Positions 17,396 through 25,152 of a stretch of DNA of 64,000 nt are shown piece after piece. Position numbers and translations under genes: made by a program. Position 1 is the first letter of the stretch, and each line of letters opens with the position of its first letter. The DNA comes from JANQJA01 sp040880285 (GTDB lineage: Bacteria > Pseudomonadota > Gammaproteobacteria > Pseudomonadales > Azotimanducaceae), in the NCBI GenBank assembly GCA_040880285.1, contig JBBDIT010000044.1:1-64000 (forward strand), given 5' to 3'. The notes under the pieces are model-generated. The model saw only the letters and a list, made by a program, of their open reading frames with translations, was not told where the DNA came from and searched no databases.

Positions 17396-17782
17396 ATGGA
17401 AACAGATAGAAGGCGCCACGCACGCTATCACAGGGCCAATCTCGAACTCGATGTCGCCCGTCCGGGCATCAAGGGCATACTTGCGCTCAGTCCGACTAGC
17501 GAATGCATGGACTTTTGCCTCGCGGGCCTCAGATTTGGCTCGAATCAGCAATTTGAAGCAGGCGAGTATCTTGTCCTTGACCTGCGCGTCTACGGTGTGG
17601 TCGTTAACGAACTTGCGGCCGAGGTCATGAGCTGTACGCCACAGGAAAATGGCAGGTATTGCACCGGGGTTCGATTTTGCTTCGAGCAGAAAAGCATGCA
17701 GAATCCCGAAATCAGCCATGCACTACTGCATATCGAAGACAGGCTAAGGGCTGCCCAGGAATACCCCTTCGCGGCTGACTAG
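17396..17782 (+). CDS. PilZ-domain protein, probable c-di-GMP binder
   Basis: A 128-residue protein with an N-terminal RRRHARYHR matching the PilZ RxxxR motif and, about 30 residues later, DFCLAGLRF at the place of the D/NxSxxG motif. The Ser of that second motif is replaced (FCLAG), so binding strength is uncertain. The rest has the beta-barrel pattern of alternating hydrophobic residues. It would be a cytoplasmic c-di-GMP effector. Its last four bases overlap the end of the convergent histidine kinase gene. Confidence 0.7.
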   Translation: METDRRRHARYHRANLELDVARPGIKGILALSPTSECMDFCLAGLRFGSNQQFEAGEYLVLDLRVYGVVVNELAAEVMSCTPQENGRYCTGVRFCFEQKSMQNPEISHALLHIEDRLRAAQEYPFAAD

Positions 17783-20109
17783 CTTCCCTGGACCACCCGG
17801 TCACTCTTCACATCGTCACCATCAATGGTGGCGCGAATCCGCATCAGTAATTCATTGACCGTAAATGGTTTTGCCAGGGCCTCAGTGTCAACAGGATCAG
17901 TCTGGTAGCCCGTCATGAACAGAATCTTGATGCCGGGGTAACTTTCACGTGCCTTTTCAGCAAACTCTTTGCCACCCATCCTTGGCATCATGACATCGGA
18001 AAGCACCAGGTCCACCTTGCCTTGCGCTGCAACGAGTTTAGCAAGGGCGTCTTCGCCGTCTTCCCCTTGAACGACCTTATAGCCTTTGCGAGTCAACACT
18101 TTTACCACAAAATCACGAACACTCGTTTCATCTTCTGCTACCAGGATCGTCTCTTTGGTACTCGCTTCGTCGTGATGTGGGGCAGGCAGGTCAGGTGTTG
18201 CCGCTACGGGTACCCTCGCGGATCGTGGCAGGAGAATTTCCATGATCGTGCCACCGCCCTCCCGGTTCTTCACTTCGATCTTGCCTTTCATCTGTTGCAC
18301 AATACCGAACACAACCGAAAGGCCCAGACCAGACCCCTTACCCAATTGCCGCGTGGAGTAAAATGGTTCAAAGATGTACGCTCGAATATCTTCGGGTATA
18401 CCGTGACCGGTATCCTCGACCCGAAGACTGGCCCATGGCCCGGGCTCAACGGCGAGACGCGCTGCCAGATCGGCTGCAATGTCAAGGGCCTGGACAACAA
18501 TGAAAATCGTACCCTTCCCTTCGATAGCATCGGCAGAGTTAATCACCAGGTTCATTAGCAGCTGTTCCACTTGACCGGGACTACCCTCGACCAATACCGG
18601 CTCCGTCCCGGCATCTATCTCAAGGTCGATTTCGCGCCGAATCAATTGGCGGACCAGGCTATCAACGCGTTTAGCCTGATCCCGCAAATCGAAGACTTCT
18701 GACTCGACACGCCCGTGTTTACTGAAAGTCATTAGCTGGTTGGTCAGCCTCGCTGCCCGCTTGACCAGATCCTCAATCGCATCCAAATCCTGCCGGTTCG
18801 GATCGCTTTGCGACAACGAGGACTTGACCAACTCGGCGTACCCGCCAATCCCGGCGAGGATATTGTTGAAATCATGGGCTATGCCGCCAGCCAGACGGCC
18901 CACTGCTTCCATTTTTTGGGCCTGCAGTAGCTGGTTCTCCAGCATCTTTCGTTCGCGTTCTGCTTTTTTGCGTTCCGTAATGTCGCGAATCGAAGCAATA
19001 ATAAAGAGTTCACCACCGGTTATCTCATAGTTAATGATGATCTCTGTCAGGATCTCGCGTCCGTCTTTGTGCAAACCACGAACAGGAATCTCAACTGAAC
19101 GGTTGCTCTGCTGTGGATTCGCACGAAATGCAGCAAGCGCTTCTTCAAATGCCGGGTGAAATTCCTGCGGAATCAACATCTGCACCGGATGGCCGATCAG
19201 TTCGTCGCGCCGGTACCCGAAGGTGGTTTCGGTCTGTCGATTCACATGCCTGATTTTTGCACTGGAGTCGATCGTAATCAGTGAATCCGGCGACATTTCA
19301 CTAAGGCGTTCAATCGTCATCCGTGCTGTGAACAACTGATGATGCAGTCCAAGTGAACGCATCAACATGGCGATAATAAACGTGGTAGCGAGCAGTATCG
19401 GTACGGCGAGACCACTGGGGTCTATGCCGGTCAACATGGTCTCTGCTTCACTAGGGTAATAGTGCGCCGCCGCCATTCCCGTGTAATGCATGGCGGAAAT
19501 CGCGCCGCCGAGAACCATCGCGCAAAACCCCTCCACTATCCAGGGGTGAAGGGTCAATGATGAACGTAACCGGAACCAGAGGTAAAAGGACGTGGTGGCA
19601 AGCGCATAGGCAATGACAATTGAGCCGGTAAACCAGACCGGGTCGTATACCATCTGGCCATTCAACTGCATCGCCGCCATCCCGGTATAGTGCATGGTGC
19701 CGATTCCCAGCCCCATCAGCGCACCACCGAGGTGCGCCCGGGCCAGGGTCAGTTGTGGTTGCCTGATCACCTGTAACGCAATACCGCTCGCCAGAATCGC
19801 GGGTAAGACAGAGACCAACGTAATTCGCAGATCATATGTCACGGCAACCGGCAGTTCGAACGCAATCATGCCGATAAAGTGCATCGTCCAGGTACCACAG
19901 CCCATGGCACAGGCTCCGGCCACTAACCAGCGCCGGGGGTGAGGGTAATCACGCACCGATGCCAGATGGTTGGTAATCAAAAGTGCACTGTAGGCAGCCA
20001 GCACAGCCACGACAATCGAGATTGAAACGAGCAGCGGATCGTAGGTGCCAACCATCTCCCTGAGCGTGGTATCGTCAGGCCTATAGGCAAAGTAACTTAA
20101 GGGTTCCAT
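17779..20109 (-). CDS. MHYT-domain hybrid sensor histidine kinase
   Basis: A 776-residue membrane sensor. The N-terminal 250 residues form the seven-helix MHYT sensor, with MHFIGM and two MHYTGMAA repeats that are proposed metal or gas ligands. A PAS domain follows (about 265-375). The kinase part has the H-box GGIAHDFNNILAG with His412, then an ATPase domain ending in the GSGLGLSVV G-box. A C-terminal receiver domain has its phospho-acceptor Asp705 in LVLSDVMMPRMGG. No output regulator lies beside it, so the phosphorelay partner is elsewhere. The neighbouring PilZ gene hints at c-di-GMP-linked control, but the two genes converge. Confidence 0.92.
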   Translation of the reverse strand: MEPLSYFAYRPDDTTLREMVGTYDPLLVSISIVVAVLAAYSALLITNHLASVRDYPHPRRWLVAGACAMGCGTWTMHFIGMIAFELPVAVTYDLRITLVSVLPAILASGIALQVIRQPQLTLARAHLGGALMGLGIGTMHYTGMAAMQLNGQMVYDPVWFTGSIVIAYALATTSFYLWFRLRSSLTLHPWIVEGFCAMVLGGAISAMHYTGMAAAHYYPSEAETMLTGIDPSGLAVPILLATTFIIAMLMRSLGLHHQLFTARMTIERLSEMSPDSLITIDSSAKIRHVNRQTETTFGYRRDELIGHPVQMLIPQEFHPAFEEALAAFRANPQQSNRSVEIPVRGLHKDGREILTEIIINYEITGGELFIIASIRDITERKKAERERKMLENQLLQAQKMEAVGRLAGGIAHDFNNILAGIGGYAELVKSSLSQSDPNRQDLDAIEDLVKRAARLTNQLMTFSKHGRVESEVFDLRDQAKRVDSLVRQLIRREIDLEIDAGTEPVLVEGSPGQVEQLLMNLVINSADAIEGKGTIFIVVQALDIAADLAARLAVEPGPWASLRVEDTGHGIPEDIRAYIFEPFYSTRQLGKGSGLGLSVVFGIVQQMKGKIEVKNREGGGTIMEILLPRSARVPVAATPDLPAPHHDEASTKETILVAEDETSVRDFVVKVLTRKGYKVVQGEDGEDALAKLVAAQGKVDLVLSDVMMPRMGGKEFAEKARESYPGIKILFMTGYQTDPVDTEALAKPFTVNELLMRIRATIDGDDVKSDRVVQGS

Positions 20110-20174
20110 AAATACAGGATAGCACCGGCTATCAGAGCAAATAAGCCCATGGTGACGAAGGGAAGCCAGGGAGC

Positions 20175-20951
20175 CTAGACGGCCGTATAACCACCATCGA
20201 TAACCAGTTCAGAGCCCGTCATAAAGCTGGCATCATCCGAGGCCAGAAAGAGAACCCCCCTTGCAATATCCTCGGCCACTCCGAGCCGGCCTATGGGGTG
20301 TTTCTCAACCAACAGCGCCTGCAAGCCTTCTTCCGTCATGTTGGCTTCTGCCGGCATGGCATCGACAATGCCGCGCACCATGGGAGTCCAGATATAGCCG
20401 GGATGCACGGAGTTAACACGGATGTTATAACCGAGGTTACCGCAGTGCACAGCCACCGACTTTGTAAGCAAACGGACTCCGCCCTTGGAGGCGTTATAGG
20501 CAGCACCGGCGCCACCGACTATGCCCATGACCGAGGAGATGTTGACGATGGTACCACCCTTGTCTTTCATGACTGCGATGGCCTTTTGGGTACCGATAAA
20601 TACTGAATCCAGGTTGACGGCAATGATCTTGCGCCAGTTTTCGAAGCTCTGGTCCTCCACAGAGCCCATGCCCGCACCACTGACTCCCGCATTGTTCACG
20701 AGGATATCGAGTCTGCCAAACTCACGTAAGGCCAGGTCTATGACGCGTTGCCAGTCGGTCTCGCTGGTGACGTCATGGTGCAGTGCAATCACCGGCGTTT
20801 TGATCTCCTCGGCGACCGCGCTGGCAGCTGATTCGTCCAGGTCCGTCACTACCACCAGGCCCCCGGCCTCCGCAATCAACCGGCTGGTAGCAGCACCTAT
20901 CCCGCTGCCACCGCCAGTCACAATGGCCACCTTGCCATCGACTCGATTCAT
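20175..20951 (-). CDS. Short-chain dehydrogenase/reductase
   Basis: A 258-residue classical SDR. It shows the NAD(P)-binding TGGGSGIGA near the N-terminus, NNAGVSG in the middle, and the catalytic Ser and YNASKGG (Tyr and Lys). The end, GSELVIDGGYTAV, is typical of NAD-dependent SDRs acting on secondary alcohols, including hydroxysteroid dehydrogenases. VTDLDES after the second strand carries an Asp that favours NAD over NADP. It stands alone; the substrate is unknown. Confidence 0.88.
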   Translation of the reverse strand: MNRVDGKVAIVTGGGSGIGAATSRLIAEAGGLVVVTDLDESAASAVAEEIKTPVIALHHDVTSETDWQRVIDLALREFGRLDILVNNAGVSGAGMGSVEDQSFENWRKIIAVNLDSVFIGTQKAIAVMKDKGGTIVNISSVMGIVGGAGAAYNASKGGVRLLTKSVAVHCGNLGYNIRVNSVHPGYIWTPMVRGIVDAMPAEANMTEEGLQALLVEKHPIGRLGVAEDIARGVLFLASDDASFMTGSELVIDGGYTAV

Positions 20952-21081
20952 AACCTGACCCCCATATTTACCGCGTTTCCGGGACCCGGGGCAGGTACTG
21001 TCCTCCCCTTGAATATCCCGTTAGATTCTAAACGTGACCCTGAATTTCCATCAAAACTCCATTATTCCCTGAAAATATTTT

Positions 21082-21097
21082 CTACCACATATTGTGC
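21082..21097 (+). promoter_or_regulatory. Putative NrdR box 1
   Basis: CTACCACATATTGTGC agrees at about 11 of 16 positions with my recollection of the NrdR consensus (acaCwAtATaTwGtgt). NrdR represses ribonucleotide reductase genes when dATP is high and binds two such boxes on one face of the DNA. The second site starts exactly 32 bp downstream. Confidence 0.6.
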
Positions 21098-21113
21098 TTC
21101 TGCCCCCTATTGG

Positions 21114-21129
21114 GCACAATATCTAGCCG
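21114..21129 (+). promoter_or_regulatory. Putative NrdR box 2
   Basis: GCACAATATCTAGCCG keeps the core CACAATATCTAG and about 11 of 16 consensus positions. Its start is 32 bp after box 1, about three helical turns, which is the known arrangement for paired NrdR boxes. Confidence 0.6.
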
Positions 21130-21170
21130 CTGCCGCCAATATTGGCCACCGCAGCCAGCATTGAAAAAGC

Positions 21171-21224
21171 TGTGTATAAGTGATGAATAAGTCTTGTATA
21201 AGCCACGTATAAGCCTGTGCACAA
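21171..21224 (+). promoter_or_regulatory. Phased array of DnaA-box-like 9-mers
   Basis: Four units of exactly 11 bp begin at 21171, 21182, 21193 and 21204, each containing a 9-mer ending in ATAA (TGTGTATAA, GATGAATAA, CTTGTATAA, CACGTATAA). A fifth 9-mer, TGTGCACAA, starts at 21216. The first is a perfect DnaA box in the TGTGNATAA orientation; the others match partly. DnaA is known to regulate nrdAB in E. coli, so DnaA control of this nrd gene is a reasonable inference. Confidence 0.5.
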
Positions 21225-21282
21225 GCACTGAATAATAACAGCAATAACGAGCGACACCCACACGGTGAGGAGAGGAGAATCA

Positions 21283-23445
21283 ATGGAATCGTCGGCTTCA
21301 AAACCGGAACTCAAGGCCATTCCCAGTAACGTCAATGAGATCAAATACCAGGAGACCTCCCTGGATATCTGGGAGAGCAAATACTGCCTGAAGACCAAAA
21401 GCGGTGAGAAGGTCGACAAGACAATTGACGACACTTTCAAGCGCGTGGCCCGGGCCCTTGCGGATGTTGAATCGAGAGACAAGCGTGACCACTGGTATGA
21501 AGAGTTCCTGTGGGCCCTACGCCATGGCGTAATCCCGGCCGGCCGGATCACTTCCAATGCCGGTGCCCTCGAGCACAAACCTGCCACATCTACCATCAAC
21601 TGTACTGTGTCTGGCACCATCAACGATTCAATGGAAGACATATTGAACAAGAATGTCGAGGCTGGCCTTACCCTGAAGGCCGGTTGCGGCATCGGCTATG
21701 AATTTTCGACGCTGCGTCCAAAAGGCGCCTACGTCACAGGCGCAGGGGCTTACACGTCCGGCCCGCTGTCCTTTATGGATATCTACGATAAGACCTGTTT
21801 TACCGTCTCCAGTGCAGGAGGTCGCAGGGGCGCACAGATGGCCACTTTTGATATCGGCCATCCGGACGTCCCCGAATTTATCCGCGCCAAGCGAGAAGAC
21901 GGACGCCTGCGCCAATTCAACCTGTCGCTGCTCATTACCGAAGAATTTATGGAATCGGTCAAGCAAGACGCCGATTGGCCCCTGTCGTTCCCCATGACGC
22001 CGGAAGAAGTTGAAACCGACAACATTGACGTTACCGACGATTCAAAAGTGATGTGGCGAGAGTTTCCGGTCAAGGACAAATACGTCACCAACCAGGAGGG
22101 TCTGGTGGCCTGCCGTATCAGCAAGACGCTCAAGGCGCGGCGCCTGTGGGATATGATTATGTCTTCTACCTACGACTTTGCCGAGCCTGGATTCATTCTT
22201 ATCGACAAGGTCAACGAGCAGAACAACAACTGGTTTGACGAAAATATTCGTGCCACCAATCCTTGCGGCGAACAGCCGCTGCCGCCCTATGGTAGCTGCC
22301 TGCTCGGTTCCATCAACCTGTGCCGATTCGTTGAAAAACCATTTACTCCCGAGGCCAGTTTTAACTTTGACGAGTTCAGGAAGGCGGTTGCGATCTTTAC
22401 CCGTATGCTCGACAACGTGGTTGAAATTAACGGCCTGCCGCTGGAACAGCAACGCGGCGAAATCATGCGCAAGCGACGCCACGGTATGGGTTATCTCGGC
22501 CTCGGTTCTACCATTACGATGATGGGTATGAGCTATGGCGATCCTGGCTCGGTTGAGTTTACTGAAAAGGTGACCAGGGAAATGGCGCTTGTAGGATGGG
22601 AAACTGGTCTTGAATTGGCAAAAGAAAAAGGCCCTGCCCCCATTATGGACGAAGAATTCGAGGTGACCCCAACCATGTTGCGATGGCGCCCGGAAATGAA
22701 AGAGGACGGCATCAAGGTTGGTGACAAGGTTAAGGGCAAGGTACTCCATGCCAAATATTCCAGATATATGCAGCGCATCGCCGAGGTCAATCCGGAACTC
22801 ACCAAACAGATTGTAGAAAACGGCTGCAGGTTCACTCACCACAGCTCTATCGCACCCACTGGCACTATTAGCCTTTCGCTGGCAAATAATGCCAGCAATG
22901 GTATTGAACCGAGCTTCGCGCACCATTATTCACGCAACGTTATTCGCGAAGGCAAGAAATCCAAAGAGAAAGTCGATGTATTTTCGTTCGAACTGCTGGC
23001 CTACCGTACCATGGTAAATCCGAAAGCGGAGCCCTATACGGATGACGAATCATTGAAACTGCCAGAGTACTTTAAAACAGCCGATGACATTTCACCTATA
23101 CAGCACGTGGACATCCAGGCCGCGGCACAGAAGTGGATCGATTCATCGATCTCCAAGACGGCAAATGTGCCGACTGAATATCCATATGAAGATTTCAAGG
23201 ATATCTACCTGTACGCCTATGAGCAGGGGCTGAAGGGCTGCACCACTTTCCGTTTCAACCCCGAGGCATTCCAGGGTGTTCTGGTTAAAGAGCAGGACCT
23301 CGCGAATACCACCTACACCTTCAAGCTCGAAGACGGCACAGTAGTCGAGGCCAGGGGCAACGACATGATTGAGTACGACGGTGAACTCCACACAGCGGCA
23401 AACCTGTTCGACGCTATCAAAGAGGGTTATTACGGTAAATTTTAA
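21283..23445 (+). CDS. nrdJa: Class II (B12-dependent) ribonucleotide reductase, large part
   Basis: A 720-residue catalytic chain that reduces ribonucleotides to deoxyribonucleotides using adenosylcobalamin and needs no oxygen. Recognisable parts are the N-terminal GRITSNAGALEHKP region, the finger-loop motif NPCGEQPLPPYGSC with the radical Cys at about residue 328, and HHSSIAPTGTISL. The family's C-terminal tail with its zinc-binding Cys pairs is missing here and is encoded by the next gene, as in Pseudomonas aeruginosa NrdJa/NrdJb. The ATG at 21283 follows AGGAGAGGAG; a GTG at 21265 is too far upstream. It leads the nrdJa-nrdJb-thyA group. Confidence 0.92.
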   Translation: MESSASKPELKAIPSNVNEIKYQETSLDIWESKYCLKTKSGEKVDKTIDDTFKRVARALADVESRDKRDHWYEEFLWALRHGVIPAGRITSNAGALEHKPATSTINCTVSGTINDSMEDILNKNVEAGLTLKAGCGIGYEFSTLRPKGAYVTGAGAYTSGPLSFMDIYDKTCFTVSSAGGRRGAQMATFDIGHPDVPEFIRAKREDGRLRQFNLSLLITEEFMESVKQDADWPLSFPMTPEEVETDNIDVTDDSKVMWREFPVKDKYVTNQEGLVACRISKTLKARRLWDMIMSSTYDFAEPGFILIDKVNEQNNNWFDENIRATNPCGEQPLPPYGSCLLGSINLCRFVEKPFTPEASFNFDEFRKAVAIFTRMLDNVVEINGLPLEQQRGEIMRKRRHGMGYLGLGSTITMMGMSYGDPGSVEFTEKVTREMALVGWETGLELAKEKGPAPIMDEEFEVTPTMLRWRPEMKEDGIKVGDKVKGKVLHAKYSRYMQRIAEVNPELTKQIVENGCRFTHHSSIAPTGTISLSLANNASNGIEPSFAHHYSRNVIREGKKSKEKVDVFSFELLAYRTMVNPKAEPYTDDESLKLPEYFKTADDISPIQHVDIQAAAQKWIDSSISKTANVPTEYPYEDFKDIYLYAYEQGLKGCTTFRFNPEAFQGVLVKEQDLANTTYTFKLEDGTVVEARGNDMIEYDGELHTAANLFDAIKEGYYGKF

Positions 23446-23463
23446 TTACATTGTAAAAGTGGC

Positions 23464-23520
23464 CGGCTAGGGTATAGCCGACTGCAAGGGCAGGTGCTAC
23501 CGGGGCGCACCTGCCCTTGC
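23464..23520 (+). terminator. Double hairpin between nrdJa and nrdJb
   Basis: A first 6-bp stem (CGGCTA/TAGCCG, 23464-23480) is followed by a perfect 13-bp stem, GCAAGGGCAGGTG with CACCTGCCCTTGC (23484-23520, 11-base loop), and then TTTTAAA. The short T-run makes it a weak or partial terminator. It could lower nrdJb and thyA transcription relative to nrdJa or protect the nrdJa message end. Confidence 0.65.
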
Positions 23521-23546
23521 TTTTAAATCAATACAGGTACGAAATT

Positions 23547-24218
23547 ATGGTCATCAAAATAGAAAAAAATATCATTGGCTATGCCATCAAAAAGCAGGAA
23601 ACGTTCGATGAAGAAGCGCCCAGGCACGAGACCATGCATGAGGAAATCAAGCGTCCTGAGGAGCTCAAAGGTTATACCTATAAGATAAAGACGCCACTTT
23701 CTGACCACGCCATGTACATCACCATCAACAATATTGCGCTGAACGTCGGGACTGAACACGAGCAGGAATACCCATTCGAGATTTTTATCAATTCCAAGAA
23801 CATGGACCAGTTCCAATGGGTACTTGCGCTCACACGTGTGATTTCCGCTGTGTTCCGAAAGGGCGGCGACGCCACCTTTCTGGTTGATGAGTTAAAGCAG
23901 GTGTTTGATCCCCAGGGTGGCTATTTCAAAAAGGGTGGCCGCTTCATGCCTTCGATGGTCGCGGAGATCGGTGACGTGCTGGAAACCCATATGAAGAAAA
24001 TTGGCCTGATTGAGGATGAAGAACTCTCTACAGAACACCAGGCACTCCTTGCAGAAAAACGCGCTGCCCTTGCAGGCAGTTCTGCCAATGCCGACGCTCT
24101 CGATACATCAAGTTATCCACCCGGTGCCCAGCTTTGTAAAAAGTGCAACACCCAGGCCATGGTGCTGATGGATGGATGCATGACCTGTTTGTCTTGCGGG
24201 GATAGCAAGTGTGGATGA
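23547..24218 (+). CDS. nrdJb: Class II ribonucleotide reductase, small C-terminal part
   Basis: A 223-residue protein matching the separate NrdJb subunit. Its main body (residues 1-150) includes the motif NMDQFQWVLALTRVISAVFRK. The end carries Cys pairs (CKKC and CMTC-LSCG) plus a final KCG, which form the zinc ribbon and the redox-active cysteines that re-reduce the active site of NrdJa. The split between the two chains is bridged by a 101-bp spacer with two hairpins. The start at ATG 23547 is chosen because the in-frame TTG at 23517 lies inside the large hairpin stem. thyA follows 22 bp later. Confidence 0.88.
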   Translation: MVIKIEKNIIGYAIKKQETFDEEAPRHETMHEEIKRPEELKGYTYKIKTPLSDHAMYITINNIALNVGTEHEQEYPFEIFINSKNMDQFQWVLALTRVISAVFRKGGDATFLVDELKQVFDPQGGYFKKGGRFMPSMVAEIGDVLETHMKKIGLIEDEELSTEHQALLAEKRAALAGSSANADALDTSSYPPGAQLCKKCNTQAMVLMDGCMTCLSCGDSKCG

Positions 24219-24240
24219 TACGCACTCCATTATGTAACGA

Positions 24241-25080
24241 ATGAAACAATACCTGGAACAGCTTCAAACGATCCTCGATCAGGGTACCGAGCGTAATGAC
24301 CGCACGGGCGTTGGCACCATCTCATGCTTTGGGATGCAAGGGCGTTACAACCTGAGCGAGGGCTTCCCCGCTGTGACCACTAAAAAGCTGGTATGGAAGT
24401 CTATGGTGTCTGAGCTTCTATGGTTTGTGTCCGGCTCTGGCAACATCCATGATCTCAAAGCAATCTACAAGCACAACAAATTATGGGACTTGAATTACCA
24501 GGACTACCTGACCCGACGCGGAATCTCAACAGACAATGGCGACATGGGGCGCGTCTATGGTCTCCAGTGGCGAAAGTGGAAACGATCGAACGGTAGCGAG
24601 GTCGACCAGTTGGCTGATGCCATCGAACTCATCAAACACAATCCTGCTTCGCGCCGCATCCTTGTCAATGCGTGGAATCCCGGCGAGGTAGCGCCACAGG
24701 ATGTTGCGCTGCCACCCTGTCATACATTTTTCCAGTTCTATGTCGCGGACGGCAGGCTCTCACTGCAAATGTACCAACGTTCAGCGGACATGTTCCTCGG
24801 CGTACCACTCAATATCGCAAGCTATTCATTATTGCTGCATATGATCGCAAAGATCACTGGACTTGAACCGTGGGAATTCATCCACACTATCGGTGACGCC
24901 CACATCTACCTCGATGCAGTCGAGCAGTGTCGTGAACAGCTAGTTCGAAAACCCTTACCCCTGCCGCAACTGAAGATCAGCGATCGGGGTCAGGCAACTA
25001 TTGATGACTTCACTATGGACGACTTCGAACTGGTCAATTACCAATGCCACGAAGCCATCAAAGCGAGGATGGCTGTCTAA
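24241..25080 (+). CDS. thyA: Thymidylate synthase
   Basis: A 279-residue enzyme making dTMP from dUMP with methylene-tetrahydrofolate. The N-terminal DRTGVGT loop, the active-site Cys160 in LPPCHTFFQF, the RSADMFLGVP motif and the C-terminal MAV are all intact, and the length fits the family. It follows nrdJb by 22 bp, so reduction of ribonucleotides and methylation to thymidylate are probably co-expressed. Confidence 0.97.
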   Translation: MKQYLEQLQTILDQGTERNDRTGVGTISCFGMQGRYNLSEGFPAVTTKKLVWKSMVSELLWFVSGSGNIHDLKAIYKHNKLWDLNYQDYLTRRGISTDNGDMGRVYGLQWRKWKRSNGSEVDQLADAIELIKHNPASRRILVNAWNPGEVAPQDVALPPCHTFFQFYVADGRLSLQMYQRSADMFLGVPLNIASYSLLLHMIAKITGLEPWEFIHTIGDAHIYLDAVEQCREQLVRKPLPLPQLKISDRGQATIDDFTMDDFELVNYQCHEAIKARMAV

Positions 25081-25152
25081 GCAACGATTCTTCTGGAGTA
25101 GCATTCGTCTGCGGTATACTGTCTGGACTCATCATAACGGACGGAGTAAATC

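Larger units (their letters stand above)
20952..21282 (+). promoter_or_regulatory. Upstream control region of nrdJa
   Basis: This 331-bp stretch between the divergent SDR and nrdJa holds no gene. It contains a pair of NrdR-box-like sites (21082-21129), a 12-bp palindrome GCCAATATTGGC (21135-21146), a DnaA-box-like array (21171-21224) and a strong ribosome site AGGAGAGGAG before the nrdJa ATG. I saw no cobalamin riboswitch hallmarks despite the B12-dependent enzyme downstream. Confidence 0.6.

Noticed and set aside
17333..17719. 128-codon leftward frame opposite the PilZ gene
   Set aside because: The rightward frame has the RxxxR and LAGLRF motifs of PilZ; the leftward one has none.
20952..21282. 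Cobalamin riboswitch before nrdJa
   Set aside because: The enzyme needs B12, but I could not find the conserved B12-box sequence or long paired structure; the region is better explained by NrdR- and DnaA-like sites.
22042..22926. 294-codon leftward open frame
   Set aside because: Antisense to the conserved core of nrdJa, with no recognisable domain.
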